A DNA stretch of 64,000 nt from Melanocharis versteri (Eukaryota; Chordata; Aves; Passeriformes; Melanocharitidae): the NCBI GenBank assembly GCA_013397845.1, contig VZTG01002906.1:114980-178979 (forward strand), read 5' to 3'. The translations under genes were made by a program, and so were the position numbers. The notes beneath the pieces were generated by a model. It did no database searches. It was not told the origin of the DNA and saw only the letters and a program-made list of their open reading frames with translations. Below are positions 1-10,700 of this stretch, in pieces; the stretch's first letter is position 1, and every line of letters begins with the position of its first letter.

Positions 1-12
1 AGGCCTGCCCAG
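1..12 (+). CDS. SBSPON-like gene, exon 1 (3' end only)
   Basis: Only the last 12 bases of this exon are inside the window. They read Ala-Cys-Pro plus one base of the next codon and are followed by a good splice donor, GTGAGG at 13-18. SBSPON ends its somatomedin-B exon with Ala-Cys-Pro just before the thrombospondin repeat, so residues and position agree. The single leftover base plus two bases of exon 2 make a valine codon. The signal peptide and somatomedin-B domain must lie upstream of the window. The fragment is short; its support comes from phase and from the exons that follow. Confidence 0.7.
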
Positions 13-242
13 GTGAGGGACTGGGGCCGGGGCCCTGCTCGCCCTCGGGCTCAGCGCGGCTCGTGGGGAATGAGGAGGAGCCTGGAGGAGAACTACTGAG
101 AGCTGCCCAAGGCAGCTATGGGACAGGTCTGAAATGAGGAGCGTTGTACTGAGCTATGTCAGAAAGTGTTGTTTCTGGAGCAGGCATTTCAGTGGCATTG
201 TTCTGTAACCTTCCACATCCCTATTTGTTGCTCTTCCTCCAG

Positions 243-437
243 TTATCCCCTGTGTTGTATCTCAGTGGAGTGCCTGGAGTGGCTGCGCAGAGCCTTGCAA
301 GACAACCTATCGTGTCCGGACGAGGCACATCATCCAGGAGCCCAGGAACGGGGGAGAAGCATGTCCTGCTCTGGAGGAGAGGGCTGGCTGTGTAGGGTAC
401 TGGACTCGGCAAGGAACAGAGTGCCAACAGTTCCTGA
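243..437 (+). CDS. SBSPON-like gene, exon 2 (thrombospondin type-1 repeat)
   Basis: This 195-base exon encodes a thrombospondin type-1 repeat. It is bounded by a pyrimidine-rich acceptor ending CTTCCTCCAG (AG at 241-242) and a perfect donor GTAAGT at 438. The frame begins with 2 bases completing a codon and then reads IPCVVSQWSAWSGCAEPCKT. This shows the W-S-x-W-S-x-C core, usually C-mannosylated and O-fucosylated in such repeats. It continues through a basic stretch with NGGEACPALEERAGC, the order seen in SBSPON (NGG, CP, LEERAGC). SBSPON is a small secreted, probably matrix-associated protein of poorly known function. The exon ends in phase 1. The family assignment is strong; a biochemical role cannot be read from the sequence. 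Confidence 0.9.
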
Positions 438-1372
438 GTAAGTCCACTGAAAAGTGTCTGGGTAGTCGTGGGAGGACTCTGGTTTGGGTCAGGGAGCTGA
501 TTTTTACTCTATTTGAAGAATTGTTTTTAGACACCGGTATGTTTGCCATGGGCCTGCCTAGGCTGATTGAGAACTGAGCTCTTCACACAGGAGCTTAGAC
601 ACGTCCTTCCCAGGACGGTGTTGGAGGTGGTGCCTGCCATTTGCTGTGATCCACTGTGTCTCAAAAGTAAGATCTTACAGGTCTGCTGTGCTCTCACTTA
701 TACAAATGCAAAGCTCTGGAAATTTTGGTGAGACTGGCAGATTGATGTCTGTTTAAAACTTCTGTAACTGGCTGTTGAACACTTTTTTTCATTTATATAT
801 ATGTATTCTTTTATTTTATGAGTTATCTGCAAAAAGTCGCAAAGGTGTGATATCTCTCCACGCCGACATATGCCTTCTCTGCACTGGAGCAGAGTGCAGG
901 CAAGGGAGACCTCCAGATGATAGTTTCTGGAGAAAAAGCCTGGGTTTATGTTGTTCAAATCAAGTTTTCACAGAACGCCTTTCCTGATTCTTTTAGAAGA
1001 ATTGCTTGTCATTTTGGTCAGTATTTTGGGGTCAAAATCTGTCCAGTCTGGATGTCAGCTGCAAGTGACTTCTTCAAACCTGTTGAGAGCTGGCATTAAG
1101 CGAATATCACCTCCCACTCTGTCTTTGGGTGTTCCTATAAGTAGGCTTACTCTGCTCAGGCAAAAATCTGGCAGCTATACAGATTCTCTTCTCAGTGGAA
1201 TGGTTGACAGTGATGGATAATATGAAAATACAAAGTTAGAATTGTTTTTGTCTCTTGCTAAAGATAAAACCCTATGACATTAAAAGCCCATCTTTTCTGT
1301 TTTGCAGACATAACGAGCCTTAGAGCAGCATTGCCACTGACGCTCTGTACCCTTTCTCTTTGGTATACACAG

Positions 1373-1451
1373 TCCCGGCATTAATAACTACGGGAGGGTT
1401 TGGAAAAGCGAGGAAGAAAAGAGCTGCAGCTGATAGCAGTGAGAGGGCAGG
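1373..1451 (+). CDS. SBSPON-like gene, exon 3 (linker)
   Basis: This 79-base exon has an acceptor AG at 1371-1372, with a pyrimidine tract just upstream, and a perfect donor GTAAGT at 1452-1457. The first two bases complete an isoleucine codon begun in exon 2. The exon then reads PALITTGGFGKARKKRAAAD and ends in phase 2. SBSPON has a matching short linker exon with Pro-Ala-Phe-Ile-Thr-Thr at the same place. The run Arg-Lys-Lys-Arg (1411-1422) fits the furin cleavage pattern R-x-K/R-R, which I do not recall in human SBSPON. The exon is too short to identify alone, but both splice phases fit its neighbours. Confidence 0.85.
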
Positions 1452-1954
1452 GTAAGTTGGAGGCTCAGCTCAGGGACTCAGCCGTACTCCACCCACAGAG
1501 TTTCTGTGGTTGCAGGAGGGAGATCATCACAAGGAAAGCCTTTACAGACCAAATCTTAGCTCCTGTCACAGCCTGCTCTAAAAAAACCCATTCTAAGTAA
1601 CTGAGAGGAGACGATAGGGGAAGTGTGGCTGAGCAAGTGGATACCAGACTTGGAATTAGATTAGTCAAATGCTTGACCAGTCTGTGTCCCTATTGGTAAA
1701 AAGAGATGCCAGTCATACCTGATATTTTTTATATGTTAGCTGAAAGCATGAGCAGAGTAGTTTTATTCCCTGTTTAACCTTGTCAAAATGCAGGTACACC
1801 ACATGTTCTGCTCTTAATGACCTTGGATGGGGGGATTTTTTTGGTTTGGTTTTTCTTAATTAGTGATCTGTGGTCTCACAGGTGAGTGTGGCTGTGGCAG
1901 CCCTGTGGGGCCTGCCCTGGTTTCTGAGCTGACCTGCTGGCTGTTGGGTTGCAG

Positions 1955-2131
1955 GTACTGTGTGGAGTTCCAGCTCGTGGCCCTCACGCCAGGCTGCCTG
2001 CACAGCCAGCACTCGTACACTGGCTGGACGCGCTACCTCAGGGAGGGCCACACGGTCTGCGTGGAGTGCCAGCACCCAGCTCTGCACCCCCCGAGCCAGC
2101 ATTGCCACGGCGATGGCGCCGGCAGCCAACA
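1955..2131 (+). CDS. SBSPON-like gene, exon 4 (cysteine-rich C-terminal domain, part 1)
   Basis: This 177-base exon follows the acceptor GGGTTGCAG (AG at 1953-1954). The first base completes a glycine codon with exon 3. The reading is YCVEFQLVALTPGC, then W-x-x-YLREGHTVCVECQ, then a HCHGDG motif. SBSPON has Tyr-Cys-x-Glu-Phe, Leu-Thr-Pro-x-Cys, Tyr-Leu-Arg-Glu-Gly-x-Thr-Val-Cys-Val and Cys-x-Gly-Asp-Gly in the same order, so the match is specific to the family. The donor at 2132 (GTAGGA) is weaker than the others. If it is not used, the frame stops at 2133 right after the exon. Splicing to 2646 restores a Gln-Asn-Gln junction like that in SBSPON, so I prefer the donor. Confidence 0.9.
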
Positions 2132-2645
2132 GTAGGAGTTCTAGCTCATTTTCATGTTGAACTTGTCATTCTTCACCCTTGATCTGCTTGTTTCAGGGTC
2201 ACAGTGCACTGCATGCAGCTCTCTGGAGAAATTGGGGATTTTTGGGCTATATGTGGGCAGCTCTCTGCACAGGACAGGAGTTGATCCAGTTGTGGTAGCT
2301 GTGCTTCTCCAAAGGTCAGGGCTGGAAGATACCGATGTGGGGAATTCCCTTAAACCACTGAATGGTAAAATCTAGGAAGAGGCACGGTGCCACAGAAAAC
2401 ACCCTCTGTTCCTGTCACTGTTAGGTTTTACTTCACGCTGGTACAACCTGTGGGCCTCACTGTGACTGCTGCTGCTTTACAGTGATAGAGAGGCAGAATC
2501 AGGCCCATGGAGTAAAAATGGATGTTATCAGACTAAATGGGATTTACTGGGTGATTTAAGCCCTATTGTACCTCATGGTGACTGCCCTGCAGTGGAGGTG
2601 CAGCTCATTTTCTCTCACCTTCTCCCTGTAATGACTGTGTTTCAG

Positions 2646-2763
2646 GAATCAGCTGTTGCACTGGCAGGTGGTGGGGAACGATCGATGCAAGGGAACCTGG
2701 AGGAGAATTCGCCAGCTGGACACTTGTTCCTGCCCTTCTGTTCACAGCTTCTTGTTCATCTGA
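2646..2763 (+). CDS. SBSPON-like gene, exon 5 (C-terminal end and stop codon)
   Basis: This is the terminal coding exon. The acceptor is GACTGTGTTTCAG (AG at 2644-2645). One base completes the Gln codon from exon 4. The exon then reads NQLLHWQVVGNDRCKGTW, a basic run and CSCPSVHSFLFI, with TGA at 2761-2763. SBSPON ends with the same elements (LHWQ, GN, RC-GTW, CSCP-VHSF-FI) at the same distance from the stop. From Ala-Cys-Pro in exon 1 to the stop the joined exons give 192 residues, against about 196 in human SBSPON as I recall it. No frameshift or premature stop is seen, so the gene looks functional. Confidence 0.92.
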
Positions 2764-3131
2764 CTTCTGCTGGCAGTCCCAGCAGGCCCCAGTGTGAGGC
2801 AGCAGCAGGAGCCCCAGCCAAAGCAATGACTTCTCCATGTCAGAGGCTTTGCTTTCACTGCCTTTCCAGAGGTCAGTGGCTGTACAGGGGCACCTGGAAT
2901 CCTCTTTGTCTGTGTGTGCTCCTCAATTTCCAAACAAATCAGGCTGGCTGGGAAGTGCTGATCTCTTTTTTCCCTGAGGGAATCTTGTCTGATCTTGATG
3001 ACTTCTTGCACATTCCTCCTTTCCTGAAAGGAATGAGAATTTACCAAATAACAAATCAAACAAAAAAGGCCATAAGAACCCAGGTTTAATTATTATTTTT
3101 TTAAAGTCTCAATGAAGAATCAACAATGCAA

Positions 3132-3137
3132 AATAAA
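3132..3137 (+). terminator. Poly(A) signal AATAAA, SBSPON-like gene (proximal candidate)
   Basis: A perfect AATAAA lies about 370 bases after the stop codon, in an AT-rich context. A TTTTTGTGG stretch follows about 20 bases on and could serve as the downstream element. It may give a shorter transcript. Confidence 0.4.
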
Positions 3138-3536
3138 TTAACTCAAGTGCCTTCTTTTTGTGGCAACAGCACTTTGTGGATACTTCCTGTTTATGCCTGT
3201 GTATCTGTTCCTTCTATTTTCATCCTCCCTGGTCTCATCATTTCATTTGGCCCTCAGTCTTACAGAGGGTTGATCTTGTGCTGCTGAAGTAATGACAGAA
3301 CTTGGAAATGTGCTTGTCAAATCTGTGAGAATAGGGACAGACTGGCCCTTGGACTTCAGCTTCAAGGAACATCTCTGAGTTGGCCCAAAATGCAGTGCAG
3401 TCCTGGGGCTCTAAACAGGAAGTCAGCTCAGCTGTGCCAGAAGGGCTGACTATGGCCTTGTGTTTTTGACTGGGAAATACTTGAAATCCTTTCCTTATAT
3501 TCTGCTGATTAATATTAATACTTTTCTATAAATGCA

Positions 3537-3542
3537 AATAAA
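3537..3542 (+). terminator. Poly(A) signal AATAAA, SBSPON-like gene (distal)
   Basis: A perfect AATAAA is followed about 25 bases later by a GT-rich stretch (TGTCTGTCTGTTGG), the usual layout of a vertebrate cleavage and polyadenylation site. It is the distal of two candidates. Confidence 0.5.
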
Positions 3543-5978
3543 GGAGACTGGAGACATTCTCCCAATGTCTGTCTGTTGGATTAATCTGTGTGGTGCCATC
3601 TCTTCAGCTTCTTGACCTAATTTGTTCCAGACAGGAACTCACTGCAGGGTGAGATGGAGGTCATTCTGTTTGTCACACCCAGGTGAGTGGCTGGGGCTGG
3701 CTCCAGCAGAGAGTTTTAATGCTCAGCTCTAACTCTAGTCTGGAATTGGATCACAAACCCCTCTAATGACCATGCTGAAGGTCTTGCATGGAGACATCGA
3801 GAGGCACTGCAGGTTCGTGCTGCAGATGCTGAGGTGTGTGGGGCCATGAGAGCTCTGGAAGCGCCTGATGCCTTTGGCCAGTGTAGTAGGGATTTGAGAG
3901 CAAGGCTCTGCTTCTCATTGTGTGTAACAAGCTGTGTGTGAATTAAAGACTGAAAGGGTTGATACCATGCCAGAGTAGGAAGATTTTAAGGAAAAAACCA
4001 GAAAGTCTTGTACTTTACTGTGTAGCATAACCTGCCACTAACTTGTGGCCTGCTCAGCAATCCTTGCTGGTGTGTGATCCTCAGAGATGAGTTGGGAATA
4101 AATCACTGGAGCATGTCATTTTGGTTTTTGCAGTGAGGATCTCTGTCAAGCTCAAAGCCAGTTTCATTTCTTGGTGGTCTGTAATGAGAGTAGCATTTTG
4201 TCACTGGAAGGTTTTCTTTGTCCTGCAGAAGCCCCTTATTGAGCCACTGGATCCTAAAGAGGCAGGTGGTCATTTCAGGAGCAGAATGGAGCCAGCTATT
4301 GGAAAAAGTTTTAATTTTCAAAATCTACCTAAACTGTTGATCATGGGAAACCCTGCTTTTACCACGTTCTTTCAGAATTGAGTACTGAAGCTGTAAAGGA
4401 TGCAGTTTTTGTGTAGTAGTTTTTTAAAAACTAAAGTCTTCCACAAGAGTTTTCTTTGCTGCTGCCTCATCCCTGAGAGCTGATAACATAAGGTCTTATC
4501 AAGAGCTACTGGTTGTGGCATGGTAGGACTGCCAGGCCTTTCCTTCTGTCATTGTAGCCTGGAGATGCAGGAGTATGAAAGATTTAGCCCCCGAGAGACC
4601 CTCAGAGCAGCTGTGTTTCTGCACAGGCTGTCACTTGATGACACAAGACATTGCAAATGTCTCTGCATCAGGACATTGTAAAAAGGGCTGTGCAGTGTGC
4701 TGGCTTCACCTCCACACCTTGTGCAACTGTACAAACAGATCCTGTTGGTAAATTCCTGGGTGAAGTGCGTGTGAGAGAGAGCAAGAGTGAGCCTTTTGAG
4801 TAGAAGAAGGTAATGAAGTTGTCAGATCACTTTCCCTGCAAATGGAAATTTGCTCATAGTGTTGACACGTACTGGGTCCTGCCTGTTTCCCTTTAGGAAT
4901 TTCATCACCATTCATTGTTATGATCTCCATAATTGCTACTACCTGGCTTTTGAAAAAAGTGAAACTATTGGAAATTCAAGGCAAAATACTCCTGAGAAAT
5001 GGCTTTGTACTCTAAACAAGCAAGGCAGCCTCGCATGGAGGAGAGGCTGTTCTCCAAAGATGACAGCCGTTCCCATGACAACGCTGAAAACCTTTCACCA
5101 CTGGTTATCAACAGGAGAACATCTCCCACAGCAAACACGCAAAGCCAGGAGCTGAGTCCCCATCTTCCATAAATCCTCCTGTTGGGCTCCGATAATGCGG
5201 CCCTGCCCGCAGCGCACAGGCAGCTCCACCTTCCAGGCACCCGCCTGCCTCCACGAGAGAAGAGCAAATAAAGCCAAAGGACCAGTCAGGCGGATTTATG
5301 TCAAAGCAAAATTAAGCTCAGCTGATGTTCCTACACTTCCCCCTGCTCTCCAGCTGAGGATCTCAATTTTTAATGATGAAAAGTCAAGCGAAAAATCCTG
5401 GTCCCTTTACAACCTGCTGAAGAACCTGTGATTTTCTTTTGTAGAGAAATCTTTCACTGACATGGGATGGAGAGAGAGGCCCTGGGGGAATTGTGCTTTT
5501 CCTCACCCTAACCCTGTAATGTCCAGCCTGGGACATTAAACGGATTTCTTCTGCATTTGAAACGGAAGGTGTTAAAAGACCATTTTTCACATGGTATCAT
5601 CATAGGCCCATCAGCTCCCTGAGTGTCCTGATATATGGGATTGCATTCCTCTGAATATATGAGGATCTGCTTCCTTCCATTAGGAAAGAGCCCTTGTGCA
5701 TTTAGAAACAAGAGCTAAATACGCCCAGAAATGGAGCCAAAGGTAAAGAAAAACAACAACAAAAATAGTAATTTTCTTAAATAGCTGTGTTGCTCTAAGG
5801 ACAATCTGTTCCTTTTGGGAGCTGAGCATGTTCTGCTGGAATGGTAGGAGTTAGCAATACTTCTCCATAACTGAGACTATTCTGTTATCTCTAGCCTTCC
5901 AAACATTTTTTTCCTTTATTATCAATTTTGAGTATTTTGAGTCTTTGAATACTAAGATCAGTGATCACTGACTCTCTC

Positions 5979-5998
5979 TTTTTTTTTTTTTTTTTTTT
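5979..5998. repeat. Poly(T) run
   Basis: A run of 20 T residues follows a CTCTC stretch. It is a simple repeat and may be the remnant of a retroposed poly(A) tail on the minus strand, but no source element was recognised next to it. Confidence 0.8.
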
Positions 5999-6069
5999 GT
6001 GAGGAAATTTGTAAGTTCTTTTCAGTTATACCATTAGTTCCTTGGTGATAGATCTGATACTGCAAGAGG

Positions 6070-6270
6070 AGTGTAGGTGAGAAAGGATCCTCCCCTCACC
6101 TGCTGCCCATGCTGGGGGGGATGAACCCAGGAGGGCTTCTGGGCTGCCAGTGAACACATCCAGGGCATGTTGAGCTTCTTGTCCACCAACCCCTCCAAGT
6201 CCTTCTCAGGGCTGCTCTCGATCCATTGTGCAAATGTATTTGTAAATATGTTTGGTTTATGGTAGAGCAT
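6070..6270 (-). mobile_element. CR1 LINE fragment (end of reverse-transcriptase ORF)
   Basis: Read on the minus strand this encodes WIESSPEKDLEGLVDKKLNM, followed by CSLAAQKP. This is the characteristic end of the CR1 ORF2 protein, where the family shows a KDLGVLVD-KLNMS and CA-AA-KAN pattern. CR1 is the dominant non-LTR retrotransposon of birds. The copy is a short, 5'-truncated, decayed fragment; the expected isoleucine-leucine-glycine continuation is lost. It supports an avian origin for the window. The exact ends are uncertain. Confidence 0.8.
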
Positions 6271-7487
6271 TTCAGTAAAAATGGCTTAATGACTGTACTG
6301 AAGTTTAGTTTATTGGGAAATGCAGAAGCCATGCAATTAAGCAAATGCATTTTCCAGGATTGTGGTCATCCAGTTCATTATAGCTCCTGTGTGCCTGCAA
6401 TTGATTTGTTCAGTCCTGTGCACCTTTACTAAGAAGTAGGTAGATGTAGCATAAATATGCAGTTTTATTTCCAGCTCATGGATGTGGAAAAGCAGTTTTC
6501 TCTGTCTTCAGTCTGGAAAGTAACCTCACTTTCATGGAACGGTGCATGGCAGGTTGAGGTGTCTTTGAAATCATCAAATCCTTTAACCCCCTCGACAAAT
6601 GCACAGCCTTGGGCTGAACTGCAAGACAGTGCACGGGAAGGGCTCCCTCCATCTGTACCTTGGGTTATCTTCTCACTTGCTGTATGCAGGGCTTGGTTAA
6701 AAACCCTACCACTTCAGTGGGGTTTCGCAGAGGAGCTTGAGATGATCAGAGAAGCAACCCTTTACTTGAAATTGGAGGAAAATCTTACGTAGAATAAGTG
6801 TGACAAGTGGATGTTCAAAATTCGTATTAGTTGCAATTTTCTAGAGTGGAGAAGAATTTCTTCTTTTAAGATTAGTCTGTATTGTGCTTCATGTTCCACC
6901 TTACACCCAACCCCACCTTTCTCAGGAGAATCTCAATTGCTTAGACCAGAGGCTTTCCACAAAACTGGGTGGGAGTGGACTTTCCAGATGCTCTGAGGCA
7001 AGTTGGGTGAAGCTGAGGGTTTGAGTGCTGTCCATACTTTGAGCAGCCAGCTTTGTGCAGGCAGGAACCCAGTGGAAGGCAGTGATCTCCACAGGGCCCA
7101 GGTGCCTACTGGGTGGGGCCAGTAGTGTCCAGCCTGGACTCACAGGTGTCTGGAAGGGTGTAAAACAGCCAGATCAACAAAAGGCTCCCAGGATAAAGAG
7201 AAACTTCAACTATGGAAAGTTTTTGTCAGCATGACTGCATCACCTGTTGATCAAAGGTGAGAGGGAAGGGGCATCAGAGGTGATTTAAGATCCCAAATTA
7301 CAATCAGACCTGCTTGCTCTCAGATCTCTGCCTTGGAGCAAAAACAGAGGGAAATCAATACCAGTTCTCCAATCAGCTATTGTTTAGTCTGCTCTTTGGC
7401 TTCTGTCATAGCAGGGAGATGGTAAAGCTGAATGCAGAAATTTGCTTTACCCAAGATCCTAGGCCTGTAGATCACTGTGTTATAATT

Positions 7488-7760
7488 GACTGTTAATTTG
7501 TGTGCCTAGTTTGCTCGTTTTCTTAATCTTTGCATCTATTAATTATTGCAGAACAGTTCTTGCTGATAACTCCCCGACAGTTTGCGCTGCTGTTCCGAAA
7601 TTATAAAATGATATAGTTGGCAGAATGGGCGCAGACGTGCAGTTAATTGGCTTTTTGCAGAAGGAAATTGCACAGTATAATAATATGCCCAGGGTGCAAT
7701 GGGAAGTGCAAGTTCTGACTGTATTAGTAAATAGGATTGGAGAAGATAAGCTCTGGATTG
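7488..7760. promoter_or_regulatory. Candidate conserved non-coding element (AT-rich, homeodomain-type sites)
   Basis: This block is non-coding and free of repeats. It is dense in TAAT/ATTA homeodomain-type cores (for example TTAATTATTG near 7541) yet keeps several CpG dinucleotides. That mix often marks conserved enhancers. The call rests on composition only; no alignment was possible. Confidence 0.2.
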
Positions 7761-10700
7761 TGTATTGTCTTGGAATTTATCCCAACGTTGGGGAGGGTTT
7801 CAAACTCCTGTCCCTGAGCTCTGGAGTCACAAACTCGTTGCTGGGAGGGCTTCTGTTGGTTTTCCTCAGCTCACTCATGGAGGTAAAAGGTTTAACTGGG
7901 GAGAGCTGGGGTTGCTGCTCTGGTCGAGGGCTCTGCCTGAAGTCGCAGGAATCGCGTGATGGGAAAATGAGTGGTGGGTTCTCGGGCTGCTGAGGAGAGC
8001 TGGGAAAACCCAGAGCTTTGCTGGTGGAGACAGAGTCTAAAAACCAAGGCTTTTTTGTGTTGTTTGGGTTTTTTTTCTCCTGAACATGAATGGTTGACTT
8101 GGGAGATGTTACACAAACTGGGTCGTTTTGGTGTCTGCGAAGACTTTCTTAGATAAAAATGTGAACAACTTGAAGGAAATTCGAAGGATAAAGAGAGGTT
8201 GAAAGTTTATTTCTAGTAAGAAGCCATTTCTTTTGAAAAGAGCCACTCATTCTCCTAAAGGTTTGAGTAACAAATGTTCATTATTGCTCTCTGGCCTTAT
8301 CTGAAAATGTCAATAATTTGATATCAGGCTCAGCACTTTGATGTCTCACAAGCAGTGCCAGCTGCAGTGGGGTGGCAAGGCTGGGACCCTGCTGCCTTGT
8401 TCAGCTCTTGGCCTCCTACAAACCCCCTGTGCTGCAGCTCTTCTGTTTCATCTTCTCAGCTGTCAGAGGGGGAGTGTAAACCTCACCATTTCTGTGAAGG
8501 GCTCAGGGTCCCCCAGCAAGGTGCTCTGGATGCTCATCCTGTCCTGTGTGTGCGTACAGCGAGCAGCTCCTCCAGTCCTCCACTGATCTCATTAAAGCTC
8601 TGGTTTTAGCAGTTGGGGATTTGTAATTTTTTTTGTTGTTGTTGCTGCTACTGCTGGTTTTCTGCATCACCACTCATTCTTATAATTAAAGTGACAGCTC
8701 TTGAACTAGTGTGTCAAAACAACATGATTTAGTCAGAAAAGTACTGGGAAGATCATCTCTAATCAGACAGCGATTCATGTTTAGCTAGGTAAAGGTAAAC
8801 CCTAGATCCTGCTGGCTCCTGGGGAAGCTTCCCCAAGGACAGGGTGTGGGTAGGAGCTTGCATGACTGGGCCCCACTGCTTGGGGTTTATGGTGGGAACT
8901 GTTAAACACACGCTTTGTGTCTGTGTCTGGGCTGCAGCTGGACAATTGTGAAACCTAGCGAAGCTTTTTAGACTGATTTTCTAGAAGCTGTAAGGAAAAA
9001 AAGAAAAAAACCATAAAGGAAATTACTTTGGTTTGAAAATCAGTTGATATTTCCAGCTTGGCTGGAAATTCATTGTTTCTAGGAGTCCCAGCTCTTTGTT
9101 CCCTGGTCTCTTGGCATCACAAACCAAGTATGCCAATCCTGAAGGAATCTCAGTGGAGAAATCCCAAGTGTGGGTGATGTTTTCAGCTACAGGAATGTGC
9201 ATCTCTCCTGTGGTGTGTGGGGCAAGAGGGGCACAGGGCTGGGCAAACACCCTGAGAGCTTCTGACTCACTGCTTGCTCCTACTCCCAAGCTTAATCTTG
9301 GTCAAGTTCTCACCATTCCTCCTGCTTTTTCTGCTCTATGCTCTTCTGGCACCAGTCCCTGGGGCTGTAGATGCCACAGTATAGGTATATGTACCTATGT
9401 ATCATCACCGCTTGTGTTAAGATGCCCTGTCACTCCACCTAGAGACATCATGACAGCCTGCATATGGTGAGGCCTTTAAATCTATCCTGCTTACAGTGGC
9501 TGTTCTCCAGCATCCTGGTCTGTAGGGTACAAGAATCCTGGATTAATGGCAATATTTTTATATTGCCTTAAATAAACTTCCATTCTTGACCAGAGCATTT
9601 TACTTCATTACACAGGAATGTTAAATGCAGTATTTATCTGCAGAGCTATGCAATCTTACAATAGCAACATTTGATGCTGCTTAAGATTAAAGGGCTCCAG
9701 TTTCAAGAGCAGAAAGGATTTCCAGCTGGAAGGAACCAGCCCTTCAGTGCTCAGGTACCACATGGCAGGAACCTGGGCTTCCAGTTAATTTTCCAGGAAA
9801 GTTTCTAATGCTGAAGTCACTGACCTTTGTGAGAAGATCACTGGAGTGACAGACTGATGCTGGTCCAGCGGGCACCTCCTGTGCCCCTCCTACTTCTGAG
9901 ACAATATCCTCTCTACACCATGGATAATATCTTTGATTTCAGCACTTGTGACCTGAGCTGAGAAAGAGGAGTGGGTGGGGGTGTGCAGCTGTTCTTTACA
10001 CATGTACTGCGCTATGGAGGTCACTGGACTCGGAGTTTGGTCCTGAGGTGCAACAGCTGGGATAGTGCAGTGGCTCCAGGAGTGGCTTTGGGCAGTCTAA
10101 GTGCTGCTAAGATCTCTGCCAGGATGGAGGTGAATATACATGACACACTTAGGAATTGCTCAAAGAACTTAGTGGGTGGGAGAGGAAAGAGAAGGGGGAG
10201 GTGAGGATGCCCTTTTCTCCTGTGCTCTCGTACAGTGGAAACGTGGTGACTGGGAGCTATTGAAATGCTTATAATTGTCTCATTAGAGACAGAAAATGTA
10301 ATTAAAAGGGATAGCAATCAGCCTCCAAATTCAAAACGTTGCAGTCTATCTTTGAAAGCAATTTTGTATATTAGCACAGGTGGTAAAGTCCCAGCAACTG
10401 ATCCCAGTCTAATTGCTGTGTCAAACCACTAAGAAGAAAAAATGAGTTCCCTCCCAGATGCCACCGGACACATCCGCCGCGTGTGGAGGGAACGGAGCAT
10501 GGGGTGGGGGCACAGGCAGCCCCAGCGCGGGAGCCCTGAGGGTGGGCACCCCCAAGGAAGAGCAGAGGGCTCTGTCCCTGCTGGGGGGGCTCCCCTGGCC
10601 CTGCAGGGCTGGGGGACACACAGCCCCCAGAGCAGCACCCGACGGGGCCATCTGCAGATGGCATCGAGAGCACTGACTTGGCTGTGGATGAGCAGCTCAG

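Larger units (their letters stand above)
13..2645 (+). other. Introns of the SBSPON-like gene
   Basis: The four introns are 13-242, 438-1372, 1452-1954 and 2132-2645, all short. All are GT-AG. Phases are 1, 1, 2 and 2, and each joins its flanking exons without breaking the frame. No further exon, repeat family or RNA gene was recognised inside them. Intron 1 is only 230 bases. Confidence 0.8.
2764..3565 (+). other. 3' UTR of the SBSPON-like gene
   Basis: The sequence after the stop codon has no coding character. Two AATAAA signals occur, at 3132-3137 and 3537-3542. The second is followed within 30 bases by a TGTCTGTCTGTTGG stretch, a good downstream GT-rich element, so cleavage near 3560 is the better guess. 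The UTR would then be about 800 bases. The end position is inferred. Confidence 0.55.

Noticed and set aside
7625..7993. Plus-strand frame of 122 codons in the intergenic region, considered as a small gene
   Set aside because: No family resemblance, no clear splice sites or promoter; the frame overlaps a stretch that looks regulatory in composition.
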